From Arachis hypogaea (lineage: Eukaryota; Streptophyta; Magnoliopsida; Fabales; Fabaceae), in assembly GCF_003086295.3 (NCBI RefSeq), contig NC_092051.1:13384810-13448809 (forward strand): a DNA stretch of 64,000 nucleotides. Reading direction: 5' to 3'. Shown here piece by piece: positions 47,109 through 59,071 of the stretch; the first letter of the stretch is position 1; each line of letters begins with the position of its first letter. The notes under the pieces are model-generated. The model did no database searches, was not told where the DNA came from, and saw nothing but the letters and a program-made list of their open reading frames with translations. The position numbers and the translations under genes are program-made.

Positions 47109-48845
47109 GGTGAATTCTGTAGAATGGAGGGACAGTTCTACACATATAGAAATGTGTTGGAATCCTGTCCTTGTACAACAAATGTCCCAATAAAAAACAG
47201 TTTTTAGCACTGTACAGTATCTTTGTCCAGTGTATTACGTGATGGGTTTAGGTAAGAATTTGTTAAATTTGTTTAGGTCTGAATAATTAACCTAGGCTAA
47301 TTGTTATTAGGCTTATAGGTTAGCTGTTTGGGCTATAATGTTAGAAGGATGAGGTGTTTTTAGCAGATTGAAATGTCTTTTAAGAATATATTATCTTTTT
47401 TGGTTAATTTTGGGACTTAAGATGTAATAGTCTATGTGAATAATATGTAAACACCAAAAAATTGGAGGTAAATACTTACTGGTATATATGATTTAGGTGG
47501 ACCGAAAAAAAGCTCTCTCAGGTGATAAGTAAATTTTCAATTTAAAAATTATTATGTTTATATTTGTCTATACATATTTAATTATTAATAGTTTAGTATT
47601 TGAAATGAATTTTGAATATGTAATCTAAATAAATCATGATTAAGAAAATTTTATTTATTGAATAAAGATAAAATTGATTACGTATTTTAAAGTGTGAGAA
47701 ATTTTAAATTATAAGTAATTTAGAGAATGGTTAAAAATAATATGATTTAACAAGAAATGCTCCCCAGCAATTAGCATCTAGTCACGGAGCATAAAGAGAA
47801 AATAAAGAAAACCTCTAATCATATAGAATTTTATTTTATTTTGGTCAATATAGCGATTGCAGATTCTCTCTCTCACACACACATATATATCTTCAACTTT
47901 ATAAATTTTTTGTTTTTGTTTTACATACACATCTGTATAATAATTAGGTACACACTCTCATTCAGATTGTAATTGTATAGAAAATACAGAATAAACGTAA
48001 AAGTAAAATCAAACATGTGGATCTATCCTATTATTTTTTTAAATAAAAAATAATTTCACTACCAAATATCTCAATACTATATACCCTATGTACGTATTTA
48101 TGTATTCTGTATGTGAGTGGTACTCTAATAATTTTGCAAAAATGCATAAAATAATTAAATGTGGCTAATTGAATGTAAAATAATTATAAGTAATTTAAAA
48201 AGTGGTTAAATGAAATTATTTTTAACCATTTTTTAAATTATTTATAATTTAAAATTCTTCATATTTTAAAATACGTAATCAATTTTATTTTTATTCAATA
48301 AATTTGTCTTAATCATGATTTATTTAAATTATATATTTAAAATTCATTTCAAACACTAAACTACTAATAATTAAATATGTATAGACAAATATAAACATAA
48401 TATTTTTTAAACTGAAAATTTAGTTATCACTTGAGAGAAGTTTTTTTCGATCCACCTAAATTATATATACCACTAAGTACTTATCTTCAGTTATTGGGTG
48501 TTCACACATTATTTACACAGACTATTACATTTTAAGACTCAAAATTAATAAAAAATATATATATATTTTTAAGAGATATTTTAATTCGCCAAAAATATCT
48601 CATCCTTCTAATATTATAGCCCAAACAGCCAATCTATAAGCCCAACAATTAGTCTAGGTTAATTATTTAAACCTAAACAAAATTAATAAATTCTTACCTA
48701 AACCCATCACGTGACAATCACCGAAGAAGAGTATTGTGCAGTGCCAAAAACTGTCTCTTACTAAGACACTTATTTCACAAGAACAGAATCTAACACATTT
48801 TTACTTGTATAGAACTATCTCCCATTCTATACTAAAGAATTTACC
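47109..48845. mobile_element. Long-TIR (foldback-like) Mutator-type element
   Basis: The first and last ~640 bp are diverged inverted repeats, starting GGTGAATTCT on the left and GGTAAATTCT on the complement of the right. They share acgtgatgggtttaggtaagaa, gctgtttgggctataat and taaacctag-type words. The flanking 9-mers TTTATTGTA (47100-47108) and TTTATTTAA (48846-48854) match at 7 of 9, compatible with an old Mutator-size duplication. The centre (about 47760-48190) has no coding potential. Divergence between arms is greater than in the element at 45304. Confidence 0.75.
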
Positions 48846-48854
48846 TTTATTTAA

Positions 48855-50040
48855 TTGAACTTCAAACATAGTAATTTAGTTCATAATTCACCTCAGATCT
48901 CAATTTGTACAATTGATTCTAAGCGTGACATATATTATTAGATTTTCTTTTCTTTTCTTTGGTCAGTGTGCCGTCAGAATTTCAAACAATTTAATTTATT
49001 TTAAATAATATTTTTTATTCTTAAACAATACAGTCAGTCACACATTCTCACCCACTACTATATTCCACTTTCTGAGTTTAACCCAGAATTCGATTCCCAT
49101 GCAATTTTTTATAGCTCTATTTAGAACAGACATAGAGTGGATACATGAAAATTGAAAGATAGAGATTAAAAAATAAATTTTAAATTAAAATTTTATATTA
49201 TATTGGGTATAAAATATTTAAATCTTAGTACTATATTTAATTTAAGATAAATATAAAAATTAAAAAATTAAATAAATATATTTAAAAAATATTATTAAAA
49301 TTTTAATTTTTATATCTAAAAATTTTAATATCTATATTTTTTTTTAAAAAATACAAAAAAATTTAAAAATTTAGTATCAATTTCTACTCATCAAATACAA
49401 TATTCAGTATTATCTTTTAATCTTAATTACAAAAATCAAATGCACCCTATGAGACCTCTAATCCTACCACCTGATTCAAGCTTATGCTGCAAATTAAATA
49501 ATGCTTTTTAATCCAGAAATGGCTGCTTTTTTTTTTTTCCCCTTTCTGTCAACAACCAGAAGTTACTTTAAGATTCATACTGGCCTCATAAAAATATTTG
49601 TATCGTACCTAATTAAATTAAGGCTAATTTTATATATAATGCTTATAAGTTATTGTCTAAATTTTGTCTAATTTATTTTTTATAATAAATTTTAATTTTA
49701 TAAAAAATATTTATTTTTATATATTTTAAATTATTATTAATTTTAACCTTTTTAAGTAAATAAACACTACTTTTTAAATACTATCATTCACTTTAAATTA
49801 AAAAGGGGTAATTCACCTAAAAAAAATAAAATAAAAGGGGGTAAAAAGAGTGAAGAATTGAGAATAGAGAAAGATTGTTGGAATGACCTTAAAAAAAACA
49901 GAAATTAATTAATTAATGGAAGTAAAAATGTTGTTGTTCAATTATATTGTTGCATGGCGTGTAATTCACAAATGTGAATCTACAAAAGTTAGTAACCTGC
50001 AAAATGTAAGTTACATTTTGATTGCAATAGAATACGTAAA
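48855..50040. other. AT-rich intergenic region
   Basis: No gene visible. It contains AT runs and a poly-T tract near 49530. From about 49990 it grades into the terminal region of the next MULE. Confidence 0.5.
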
Positions 50041-50056
50041 AACTACATGCAAGCTG

Positions 50057-50300
50057 AAAAACGCAGCTTGCGTTTGGCATTGGAGGAGCTTCAAGTCTCG
50101 AAATGTGTTCGTACCCTCTGCATACAGACAAGAATTGCTGTATTGACCGCCTGGGAACTCCCAAAACAGAAGTTGCATTTGGCTGTCAAAGGCAAAACGC
50201 AGGTTGTGTTTGGCAGGCTCGTTGGTTGCATGAACGCCATGTGTTGGAGGAGAGTGGTGATTGGGTCTTTAAAACGCAAAACAAACGTAAAACGCAGGAA
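50057..50300. repeat. Near-palindromic motifs, left terminal region
   Basis: Copies include aaaaacgcagcttgcgtttgg (about 50057), aaaacagaagttgcatttgg (about 50163) and aaaacgcaggttgtgtttgg (about 50194), with partial copies to about 50299. Each is an imperfect palindrome of AAACGCA and TGCGTTT halves. Confidence 0.75.
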
Positions 50301-50352
50301 GGAAGAGTTGAAATTAAAGGGTTGTAAAGAGAGAGTTTACGCCACGTGTTGG

Positions 50353-50593
50353 CTTCGAACTCCTCTTCACTGTCGTTGTTATCTTCTTTCCAATTTATAT
50401 CTCCGAACTCATCAACATTGACCTCCTTGCCAACCGCGTTCAGCCCCGAATGCTGTTCAAACTCAACGAACAGCGCTCTATTATCAGCATGTGAAATTGG
50501 GTTTGTTGATAAATACGGAACATCTGTTGTATACTGGCGTCGTCAGTCATGGGCGTTATTTGAAATTGCATCTACCCACCAAATACTTGTTGT
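50353..50593 (-). repeat. Second copy of the transposase N-terminal coding region
   Basis: About 240 bp here match 54769-55013 in the same orientation (shared ttcttcactgtcgttgttat-type and catcaacattgacctcctt words). It begins at ttggcttc and ends at ccaccaaatacttgt in both copies. It lies between the terminal motifs and the mobile-domain gene. On the minus strand it would encode part of the acidic N-terminal domain but is broken here. Confidence 0.82.
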
Positions 50594-50619
50594 CCACAAA
50601 TATGGATCTGCGTTGCTCA

Positions 50620-51352
50620 GTCACCTAAGAGCGTCACTGGCATTTACTGGGTTTCAACACGTTTCGCGAGTAGGCGAAATGAGAGGCCATTCTGCACTGC
50701 TGAGTGCATTGGTGGAATGGTAGAGGTCGGAAACTCACATGGCCAACAGCAACAGCAGTGGCCGGCATATGAGCAGCAGGCACCATACATACCGGAACCA
50801 CAGCCACATCAGGCACCTGAGCCCTACATACCACAGCTAGTAATTCCAGCCGATGGTCAATTTAATCCGTTGGGTGGATTTGACACTCTCAACTTGTCTC
50901 AAATCCTGAGAGATACAGATTATTTATTTCCGACGCCACCGCAGGAAGGGCCTGCTCCTTCTCAGCAGTCTGGTGGTTGTCGCGCCACATCAGGTCATGC
51001 AGTTGACTTCAACTTTGATCGATTGATGGGTCATGTAGATCCTTCCGGTCCTTCCGCACTACCGCGTATCCAGTTGTTTGATTTGAATGAATACCCGCAG
51101 TAGAAAGAAGGAGATTTGGGACATGACTTGCAGCACTGGTATGATCTTGGTGGAGAGAGTGCTCCGGAAATGAGTGGTTCCGGTTTGTATGACACTGGTG
51201 GTGCGAGCATGCCAGATTTCGGTGGTTTTGACGTCGGTAGTGGTCTGGAAGCCGGTGTGTCTCAGGGTCATCCGTATAACTTACGGACACAGACTGCACC
51301 ACCGGATAAATACACCCCATCCTTGTATTCGAAGAAGGCGCCGAGGAAGTAG
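50620..51352 (+). pseudogene. Plant mobile domain (MAIN-like) gene with central deletion
   Basis: The start resembles the first conserved block of MAIN/MAIL-type plant mobile domain proteins (GFQHVSRVGEMRGHSALLSA, then a stop and RSETH). The sequence then jumps to the low-complexity C-terminal tail (GQQQQQWPAYEQQAPYIPEP... to LFDLNEYPQ, stop at about 51103). After a frame change it ends PYNLRTQTAPPDKYTPSLYS and a stop at 51350-51352. Most of the mobile domain itself is missing. These domains occur both in host proteins that silence transposons and inside MULE and LTR elements; the context here points to a MULE passenger gene. Confidence 0.7.
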
Positions 51353-51713
51353 TCTGTTGCAGTTGATCTTGTACTGCTTGAGTTTATTTGTTTTCAGTGT
51401 TGTATTCAGTGTTGTATCTTATATTTAGGTGATTATGTTTAGTATTATTGTTATTATATATTTATCTTTGTTCTCGTATAACTCTGTTTGAGATTATCAT
51501 ATTGCACTTTTGTAACGAAATATTTATCTATTATTCAGTGTTTACCGCATACATACATAAACTGCGCAATAACATAAAAAGTTACATAACGAGGTTAAAA
51601 ACTTTATTTATTAAAAAGTGTTAACTTGTTTAAAATAGATGACGAGGTTACATAAAAAGTTACATATAATTGTGAAGTAGATCATAACAAAGTTACATTA
51701 AAAAGCTTAACCA
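51353..51713. other. Spacer between the convergent MULE genes
   Basis: AT-rich, with short direct repeats (gttacataa/gaggtta words) and probably the 3' ends of both transcripts. No ORF. Confidence 0.45.
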
Positions 51714-54700
51714 CTAATGACCTCCAGCGGAGCTTGGACATGCGCGCTGAGGACATCGGCTGCGGCTATGTCCCTCGCGTCCACATACAGTACACCGGCG
51801 AGGACCACGCATATCTCGCGAATCCATCTTATTCAAGTAGTGGGTTGACTTCGGTCTTTCTTTTGTCACGCGCCTTAATGTCCAGTTGGCGATCACCTTC
51901 GCTCCTTTATATCTATCTCACGTAGATGGGTCACCCATCGGAATAAACTCGCCTCTGTATACCTTGCAAATTTTAGACATCTTGTACACGTCGTGCACAT
52001 ATACTTGCCAATCAAGACGCTGGTTAGCGCAACATGCAAGAACGTTGCGATATGGGAGTCGCTCGACCTGGAAATGGCCACAGTCGCAGTGTCATTGCGC
52101 AAGGTTAACAGTGTAAATGGAAACATCTTGCATTTCGCGAACTTCAAACATCTCATTGCGCCTGTCGAACCGGTTGACCACACTGTTTCATGCATGTCGA
52201 AAGTTTTCTTCAACTCTCTTCGGTGCAAATTTTGAATACGTGAATTCGTTGCGGACACGCTCATGAGCCTCGGCGCTCTTCCGAGTAAACAATTTATTCA
52301 TCCGATAGAAAGTAGACCTAACAATGGCAGTAACAGAAGGTTACTTGCACCCTTTAGGACAGAATTTATGCACTCTACCAAGTTTATCGTCATATGTCCC
52401 CAACGATGACCCCATCGAATGCCAACACCCACATCTGAACACCGATGTCATCGCACCATTGAGTATATGCCACACCCTTCTCTTTAAGTCTTTGGTAGTT
52501 TTTGTTGTACTCCTGTTCCGTCCTAGAATAGCCTGTTGAACAAACCATTTAATCATAATAAGCAGATGCCATAAAATTACTATGAATAGAACCATAACAG
52601 CGAAATGAAATACCTGTGTTCACCATGGGTTTATGCAAATACGAAGCCTTGAACCTCTTTAAGAAGTTGGACCCGATGTGCCTGATGCAGTACATGTGCC
52701 ACGCTCTTGGTGGTGACTATGCACCGTTACTGCGAGCTATTGCAGCATCGATGGAGGTATGGCGGTCAGAAATAATACCCACACCATCAACGGTAACAAC
52801 ATATCTACGCAAATTGGTTAGGAAAAATTCCCATGCGTCTGCCGTCTCGCCCTCGACTATCGCAAATGCAATATGCACAATGTTTTGGTTCCCATGTTGT
52901 GCAACCGCAACCAAAAGTGCACCTTTATATTTTTCATACAGGTGCGTGCCACCGACCTGCACCAGTGGCTTGCAGTGTCTGAATGCTACAATACACGGAT
53001 AGAAGTTCCAAAAAATGCGGTGCATTACTCTTATACCTTTAACTTCCTCACTCTCACGATAAACGGGGAGCGTTTTATTTGAACACGGGACATTGGTATC
53101 TTCGCAGTCATTGCTTTCAACCATACTGGCAGAGTCTGGTAAGAAACTTTCCAATCACCAAAAACTTTTGCAACAGATTTCTGCTTTGCCAGCCAAGTAT
53201 TGCGGTAACTTACATTGTAGTTGAACCTAGATTGAACGTCTGCAATAATAGACTTCATCTTTATCGACGAGTTTGCTTCTGCAAACAAGTGCAGTAAAAA
53301 AGAAGTCAACTGTTTGGGTGTAGCATTATCCGATGTATAAATATTATAATATTATAGATACATACATGTATATCATTAATTGTTGGATCTATAATTAGTC
53401 ACTAAATCAATTAATATTTTTGTATAAATATTATAATAATTAATAAAAAGAAAGAGTATAGATACCAGTGAGGAACAACCACTAGCGTAAAGACGGAGAG
53501 ATACACATATAAGTAATAATCAAGACATAGTGGGAATCTCAATCTTCCCCATTCTATATAGAATAAAAGAGAAAGATTAACACAACATAGTTTTTGAAAA
53601 GTAAAAAAAAAAAAAAAATCTAAATTATTTACACCATAAATTTATTATTTTTAAATAATTTTAATGTTAAAATTATTATATATACTATATTATATATAGT
53701 ATATATAATATACTTAAAGTTATTGTCATTTTAGATAAAAAAATAATATATTTATGGTGTAAATAATTAATTTTTTTTTTACTTTTCAAAAATAATATAT
53801 ATCCGATGATGAAATATTATTGCATTTAAGTAATTAAAATTATGCATACAAATAAAAAATTTTAAACAATAATATGTGATCTCTTTCATTAATTTTTATG
53901 TTGCCATACGGAACTCTTATCGTGTATATTTTTCTCTTTTTTTTTAATATTCCCTCTCTCCTTGTGTATGAAAAAGGGAGAAAAGCAAAAATTTATAGGA
54001 TACATCAATAATATAATTTATATGCCATGCCAATAGACTGCTTGTTCCTTTAGTATAATATGTGCTAATTATTATATATTAGCACATATTAATTTTAACA
54101 TTAAACCTTTATATTATATTATTATAAGATAATAAATAAAAGAAATATAGCATTTGACTTTTATAGTCCACAAAATTAGCATCAACGACTTAATAGCTTC
54201 TGCAATTGTGTTTGAGTTTAACTTGGCATAATCTTGTGAAATCGTACCGATGGTGCATGTGTGTTTGTCATTGTATCTTCTGATTTTCCAACAACCCTTC
54301 TTTCGAATTAAACTCGTTCGGATAAGCCGATCACACCTTGCACCATAACCCTTGTATTTCGCATAGAATATTTGTGGCTCAGACTCATACACAGTGTAAT
54401 CAACTCCTCTAGAGATAGTGTAAATTTTGACTGCAGATATCACCGACTCTGGAACTAAATTCTATTCCGATACTCAACTCGCCATCTTCCGCCGGAACAT
54501 TGCCTCCACCTGCGACGAACGAACCATTGTTAGTACAATGTAAATAAATTTAATGGTAGTGGTAACTTTAATTAATAACCATAAAAATAACATACCGATA
54601 TTCGCATACTCATAAAATTCTGGGGCATGCATGGCTTTGAGATTCAGAGTCCGCATAAAAGACAGAATGCTAAAGGGGTGCTAACTTGCAATCACATCTG

Positions 54701-55187
54701 CCTCATTTTGTACTGCTGGATTGTCTGCCAAGTCTCCGTCATCATTTTCGTCATCGACTTCATAGTTGGCTTCAAACTCTTCTTCACTGTCGTTGTTATC
54801 TTCTTCCCAATCTATATCCCTAAGTTCATCAACATTGACCTCCTCGCCAACCGTGCCCAACCCTGAATGCTGTTTGAACTCAACATACAACTCTATCATC
54901 GGCACGTGAAATCGAGTTTGTTGATAAATACATAACATCTGCTGCATACTGGCATCGTCAATGATGGGCATTATTTGAAACTGTATCAGCCCACCAAATA
55001 CTTGTATAAGATTTCTGTATAAAATGTTGCTCACCCTTTTTGAAATGTGGCTTTGTATGTTATTACAAAGCCCATTTTGTAACTCTATAAAACTCATGGT
55101 ACATGAAATAGCAAATGATAACGGACATTCACAAACAAAAGTTACTCCTTCATGTGTGTTTGGTATAATCTCACCGTTATAATACAC
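51714..55187 (-). pseudogene. MuDR-type MULE transposase, fragmented, catalytic Asp lost
   Basis: Reading down the minus strand: an acidic N-terminal domain (54681-55187, DWEEDNNDSEEEFEANYEVD); a MuDR N-terminal zinc-binding domain (about 54165-54443, YTVYESEPQIFYAKYKGYG, WKIRRYNDKHTC); an insertion of about 0.8 kb (53325-54165); the pre-catalytic region (53031-53309); and the MULE DDE core (52717-53154), where VGGTHLYEKYKGALLVAVAQ has Gly (52951-52953) for the first catalytic Asp. The SWIM region (about 51893-52264) is present but shifted. The C-terminal knuckle is RCTVCGREGHSRSRC near 51760. In life it would excise and insert MULE DNA in the nucleus. Stops and frame changes make this copy inactive. 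Confidence 0.88.
53590..53792. mobile_element. Tc1/mariner-like MITE inside the transposase gene
   Basis: Arms of about 90 bp start TTTTTGAAAAGTAAAAAA and mirror at the right end (ttttttacttttcaaaaa). Shared inner words are tttacaccataaatttatta and its complement. The element sits between TA dinucleotides (53588-53589 and 53793-53794), consistent with a TA target duplication. It lies in the larger insertion that separates the transposase N-terminus from its core. Confidence 0.65.
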
Positions 55188-55384
55188 TCACAAATTTATA
55201 ATACTTTCCATAACTTCAACCTCACCTAAGCCGACTTTTTTGACACAACTAACTGCCAAAAAAATTTAGAACTATCACATATGTGTAAGAAAGAAGAATA
55301 GGAAGAGTAGAAGTGGAGTGAGCCATTTTGAAGAGTGTTGCTTCGTATTTATAGGCAAGACTCTCGAATAAAATATTTTTTTAA

Positions 55385-55820
55385 CAAAATGCAACCTACG
55401 TTTTATGTTTTTCAAAAAAAATATTCTGACATTTGGAAAACAGAACCTGTATTTTGGGTCTTCCCAAAAAAAGGCTGACACAACCACAAAAACGCACCCT
55501 GCATTTTGTTATTTCAAAAAAGAATAAAAATATTGTCCATCACTAAACGCAGGCTGCATTTGGGCTTATACGAAATTAAAAAAAATTTAAAACCTTCCAA
55601 AAGACAAAACGCAGGCTGCGTTTGTCTAGTATGTTGAACAAATAAAAAAAAAAGTAAAACGCAGGTTGTATTTTGGGTTGATACCATAGCACTAAAAATT
55701 TTTTCCACGTATCTATTTCATTGCACTACACCAATGTGCTTTTCATAACCAAAAAAATAAACTCTTTTTGGAATTTCAAAAAAAAAAAAACTGACACAAA
55801 AAAGAAAAGACAAGCTACGT
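55385..55820. repeat. Spaced array of AAACGCAGGCTGCGTTT-like motifs
   Basis: Imperfect palindromes start near 55385, 55439, 55493, 55545, 55606 and 55656, an almost regular 50-61 bp spacing, with a weaker copy near 55810. Best copies: aaaacgcaggctgcgtttg and taaacgcaggctgcatttggg. The intervals are A-rich. Confidence 0.82.
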
Positions 55821-56693
55821 TTTGTTGTTTTAAAAAAATTTAAAGGAAAAACTACCATTTGTACCCATGAAGTTTACGAACGTTGATAAAAGTACCCATA
55901 GAAGACGGAAAGTAACTTTGTACCCATGAAAGGCTGGGTCTGTCTGTCGATAATACCCGGACGTTAATAACTCGTTTACTTCATTAACTTAAAGGCCAAC
56001 ATGGCACGTTAAGTGCTTACATGGCTTTTGATTTTTAATTTTTATTTTTTTGAGAACGTTCAAGGTGGATATAGGAAAGGGAGAGAGAGAAGTCAGAGGT
56101 TACTTTGCGGCATTCCATCTTCTTCCTCACCACTTTTCTGCATGCCCTAGCAAAGAGAGAGACGTGAATCATCTACTGGGCTCCAACAAAACTGATCTAA
56201 AGGTTGAAGGCGGCCACTCCAAAATCTACAATCGTGATCCTGGGGTGATCTTTTCGTGGTGTGGGTGTGTCAAGACGATTGGAAGACCGTCGTCACTCCC
56301 ACAGTGAGGGGTAAGCCATCTTCCTATAGTTCTAGTGCCCAATTTCTCATTTTAGTTACCAATTTTTTCTTTCACTGAACTCGTACACCATAAAATTATT
56401 AACTAAAGTTAGGGTTTTTTCGTTTCACTGGTCGCATAGAGTTTGTCACTGTGGGGGTTGTGTTTCAGTTTAAAAAATTTGGAAAAATAATAGGTGTATT
56501 GTTATGGTTTATTCTTTTTTTTTTTATGTTTTATTCATGTCTTCTTAATTTTGAAAAAAATTGGGTGTTGGATAATGTTATACACTGATTATGTTTATTG
56601 ATGGTTTATTCACTTTTTGATAATTTATTCATTTTGGTGTTGGGTAATATTAGAAGATATGATTATGTATTTTTTCTTTTGTTATTCACAGAA

Positions 56694-58524
56694 ATGGCTA
56701 CCATCACACATATCATGATAGTGATACACCATAGAGGTAGACTTCAAAGGGAGTTAGATGGCAAGTTGTGTTATAAACAAGGTGAAATTACTGAGGTGGA
56801 GAGAATTAACGTAGATACCCTAAATGGCTTCTTCATTAGTGACCTACTGAAAGATATTGGTTATCCAATTATCTCCGATTTCTACTGGCGACAGCCTGGA
56901 ATGGAAATTGATGGTGGTTTGAAGCTTCTGCGACTTGACATAGATATTGTTAAGATGTATGAAGCTGCTGTGGAGAATGGGCATCGGATTGAATTATACA
57001 CAGAGCACCCCATTAGCCAAGCAGATGTTATAGATACGAATGACAAAGGCGGTGTAGAAGTACCTGGTGAGGTTAATGTTACTCCATCAAGGAAGAGGAA
57101 GAAAATTTGTGTTAGGAGAACCCCAACTCCAAAGAAGGCAAAAGGTCCTGGAAGAACTCTTCAATTGGAAGGAGTACAAACTGAGGCCCAAAGTGCAGAG
57201 GAAACCCATGTTACAGATAAGGCCCAATCAGATGCTAGCTCAAATCCCTCAGCCTTAGCTACCATACCTGAACCTAACAAGCAGATTTTTGAGGACCTTA
57301 TGAACAAACAACCACCACCAAATATCACCTCTCAACCGCTAGAAACACCTTTTCAACTCGCTGAACCAAATGTGCAACCCTCTACACAACTGGCTTACTA
57401 TGGGAGCATACAACTTAGCATATCAGTGGACTGTTCAACCTGTTCCAAGCCAGAAATACTAGGAGAAGGGAAATCACTATCCATTGTTGCCTCCTGTGTA
57501 TAGAAAATCTATTGGAAGACCTATTAAAAAGAGAGATACTCGTAGAGATGGTCCTAGAGAGAATCCTGATCCCCATAGAGCAAAGAGGAGATATGGCCCC
57601 ATTAAATGTAAATATTGTCTGAAGGTATAACCTAACATTCCATGTCTCATTTTGTTTACTTTGTGCATATTGATTATCTGTTTAAAAAATTAAAATTGTA
57701 AAAATTGCTTATGTGTTCTCAGACTGGTCATAACAGCAGAAGATGTGACAAGAAGAAAGAAGCTATGGCTAACGGAGGAGCTGCAGCAGGTAGTGGTAGT
57801 CAGCATTAGGGTGCAGCAGCAACAACTGAAGGTATGGCTGTTGATGATCTCGATGACGATGCTGCTAGGGAGCAAGAGATGTATTGGGAAGAGACTTTGG
57901 AGGCTGCAGATGCTGAAGCATCAGCTTCAGATTCACCTAATGTCAGTTTTTTGTATTCACTCTCTTCTTCCACTTTTTAGCAATAAAATAAATTTATCTT
58001 GCACTAAACATTTGACTTAATGCAATTATTCTACATAGGTGAATGTCGATGTGTTGAACTCTGTGAATCCTTCTGAAGAACCTATGGCAGTAAGACCTCC
58101 ACCTTCCAAGTCCTCTACTATATATGTGCCACTTAGACCTATCATGAAGCCAACCATATCCAACAGACCAATTAGGAGGAGAAACGTTAAGAGGCCACCA
58201 CCATTACAACCTTCTCCCCTCAGACCTGTCCCACCACAACCTACTTCCATAACGCCTACCACACCACAACCTTCTGATGTTAGGCCTACACCACCTACTA
58301 ACCAACCTCCTCCAAGAGTTACCAGACAAACAATACATTGTGCAAGTCGAGGAACCACTACAAGATTTATGCAATTCATGCCAACCCCACCATCCACAAT
58401 TCAAACAGCAAGCAGATGGCCAGTACCTGGGTTTCGCCCACCAACAGGAGCATCTTCAAGTGGCAACCATAATGGGGTTCTAGTGGCAGCAGCAACTCCA
58501 CACCCAACAAATAGAATTTTCTAG
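56694..58524 (+). pseudogene. MULE transposase deletion derivative: PB1-like N-terminus joined to zinc-knuckle C-terminus
   Basis: The gene has a 5' leader intron ending TTATTCACAG at 56690, then MATITHIMIVIHHRGRLQRE, the PB1-like N-terminal domain seen on many legume MULE transposases, followed by a basic linker (SRKRKKICVRRTPTPKKAK). Near 57390 it changes frame into the segment that normally follows the SWIM domain (WLTMGAYNLAYQWTVQPVPS, then VYRKSIGRPIKKR). The MuDR, DDE and SWIM domains are absent. A CCHC knuckle spans a good intron (CKYCLK at 57624, TGHNSRRC from 57723). A TAG follows near 57807. The proline-rich tail continues to 58524 in another exon. The remnant might still bind DNA but cannot catalyse transposition. 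Confidence 0.8.
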
Positions 58525-59071
58525 TGTGACTTTGTTTTTTGATCAAGGACTTACTGTAATGAGAGTTTTAAAACTCTGATACTATGATTTTTTTTTGTAA
58601 GTTATGCCTAGTGTTTATATTGCACTACTTGATGCTTTCATGTTCATGGTTTGTATTGATACTTTTAGGTAATTTGGATTTGCTATTTTCACATCAAACT
58701 CATAGACTTGTTTTGAGGCTTTTGTTGATAAATGCTTATGTTAAAATTATTTCAAGGTTTATTATAGCATATGGAATGAAAGTCTTTTATTTAGTTCTAT
58801 TTCCAGGTTATATTTTCGTTATTTAGTATACCATACCAGGTTTCCGGCTAGATTTGTCAATTCACGACATTTATATGTCTTGTTTTGTCAAATTTGTGTT
58901 ACATCCAATATCATAGATATCAAATACAGTAACAATCATGGGTGTTAATGTCATAACACAACTTGACTTTTTCATAACAAGTGAAGATATTAACAGAGTT
59001 TTTAAGTTCACCATCATTGAAACCAAATAGCTACAAAAAAAACCCCAAGACAACATACACTATACGCACAA

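Larger units (their letters stand above)
50041..55835. mobile_element. Decayed two-gene MULE (transposase and plant-mobile-domain gene, convergent)
   Basis: A broken MuDR-type transposase reads on the minus strand (55187 to 51714). A broken plant-mobile-domain gene reads on the plus strand (about 50620-51352), the two converging tail to tail as mudrA and mudrB do in maize MuDR. Both outer regions carry copies of a near-palindromic AAACGCAGGCTGCGTTT-like motif. Exact ends and target duplication could not be fixed: the right side runs into another MULE at 55845 and its motif array resumes beyond that at 59960. The boundaries given are approximate. Confidence 0.65.

Noticed and set aside
50047..50723. 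Overlapping plus-strand open frames across the left MULE end
   Set aside because: They run through palindromic motifs and the antisense of the transposase N-terminus; only the mobile-domain part has recognisable protein.
56050..56307. 85-codon plus-strand frame in the MULE left end
   Set aside because: It overlaps the likely 5' leader and TIR-proximal promoter of the transposase-derived gene; no domain seen.
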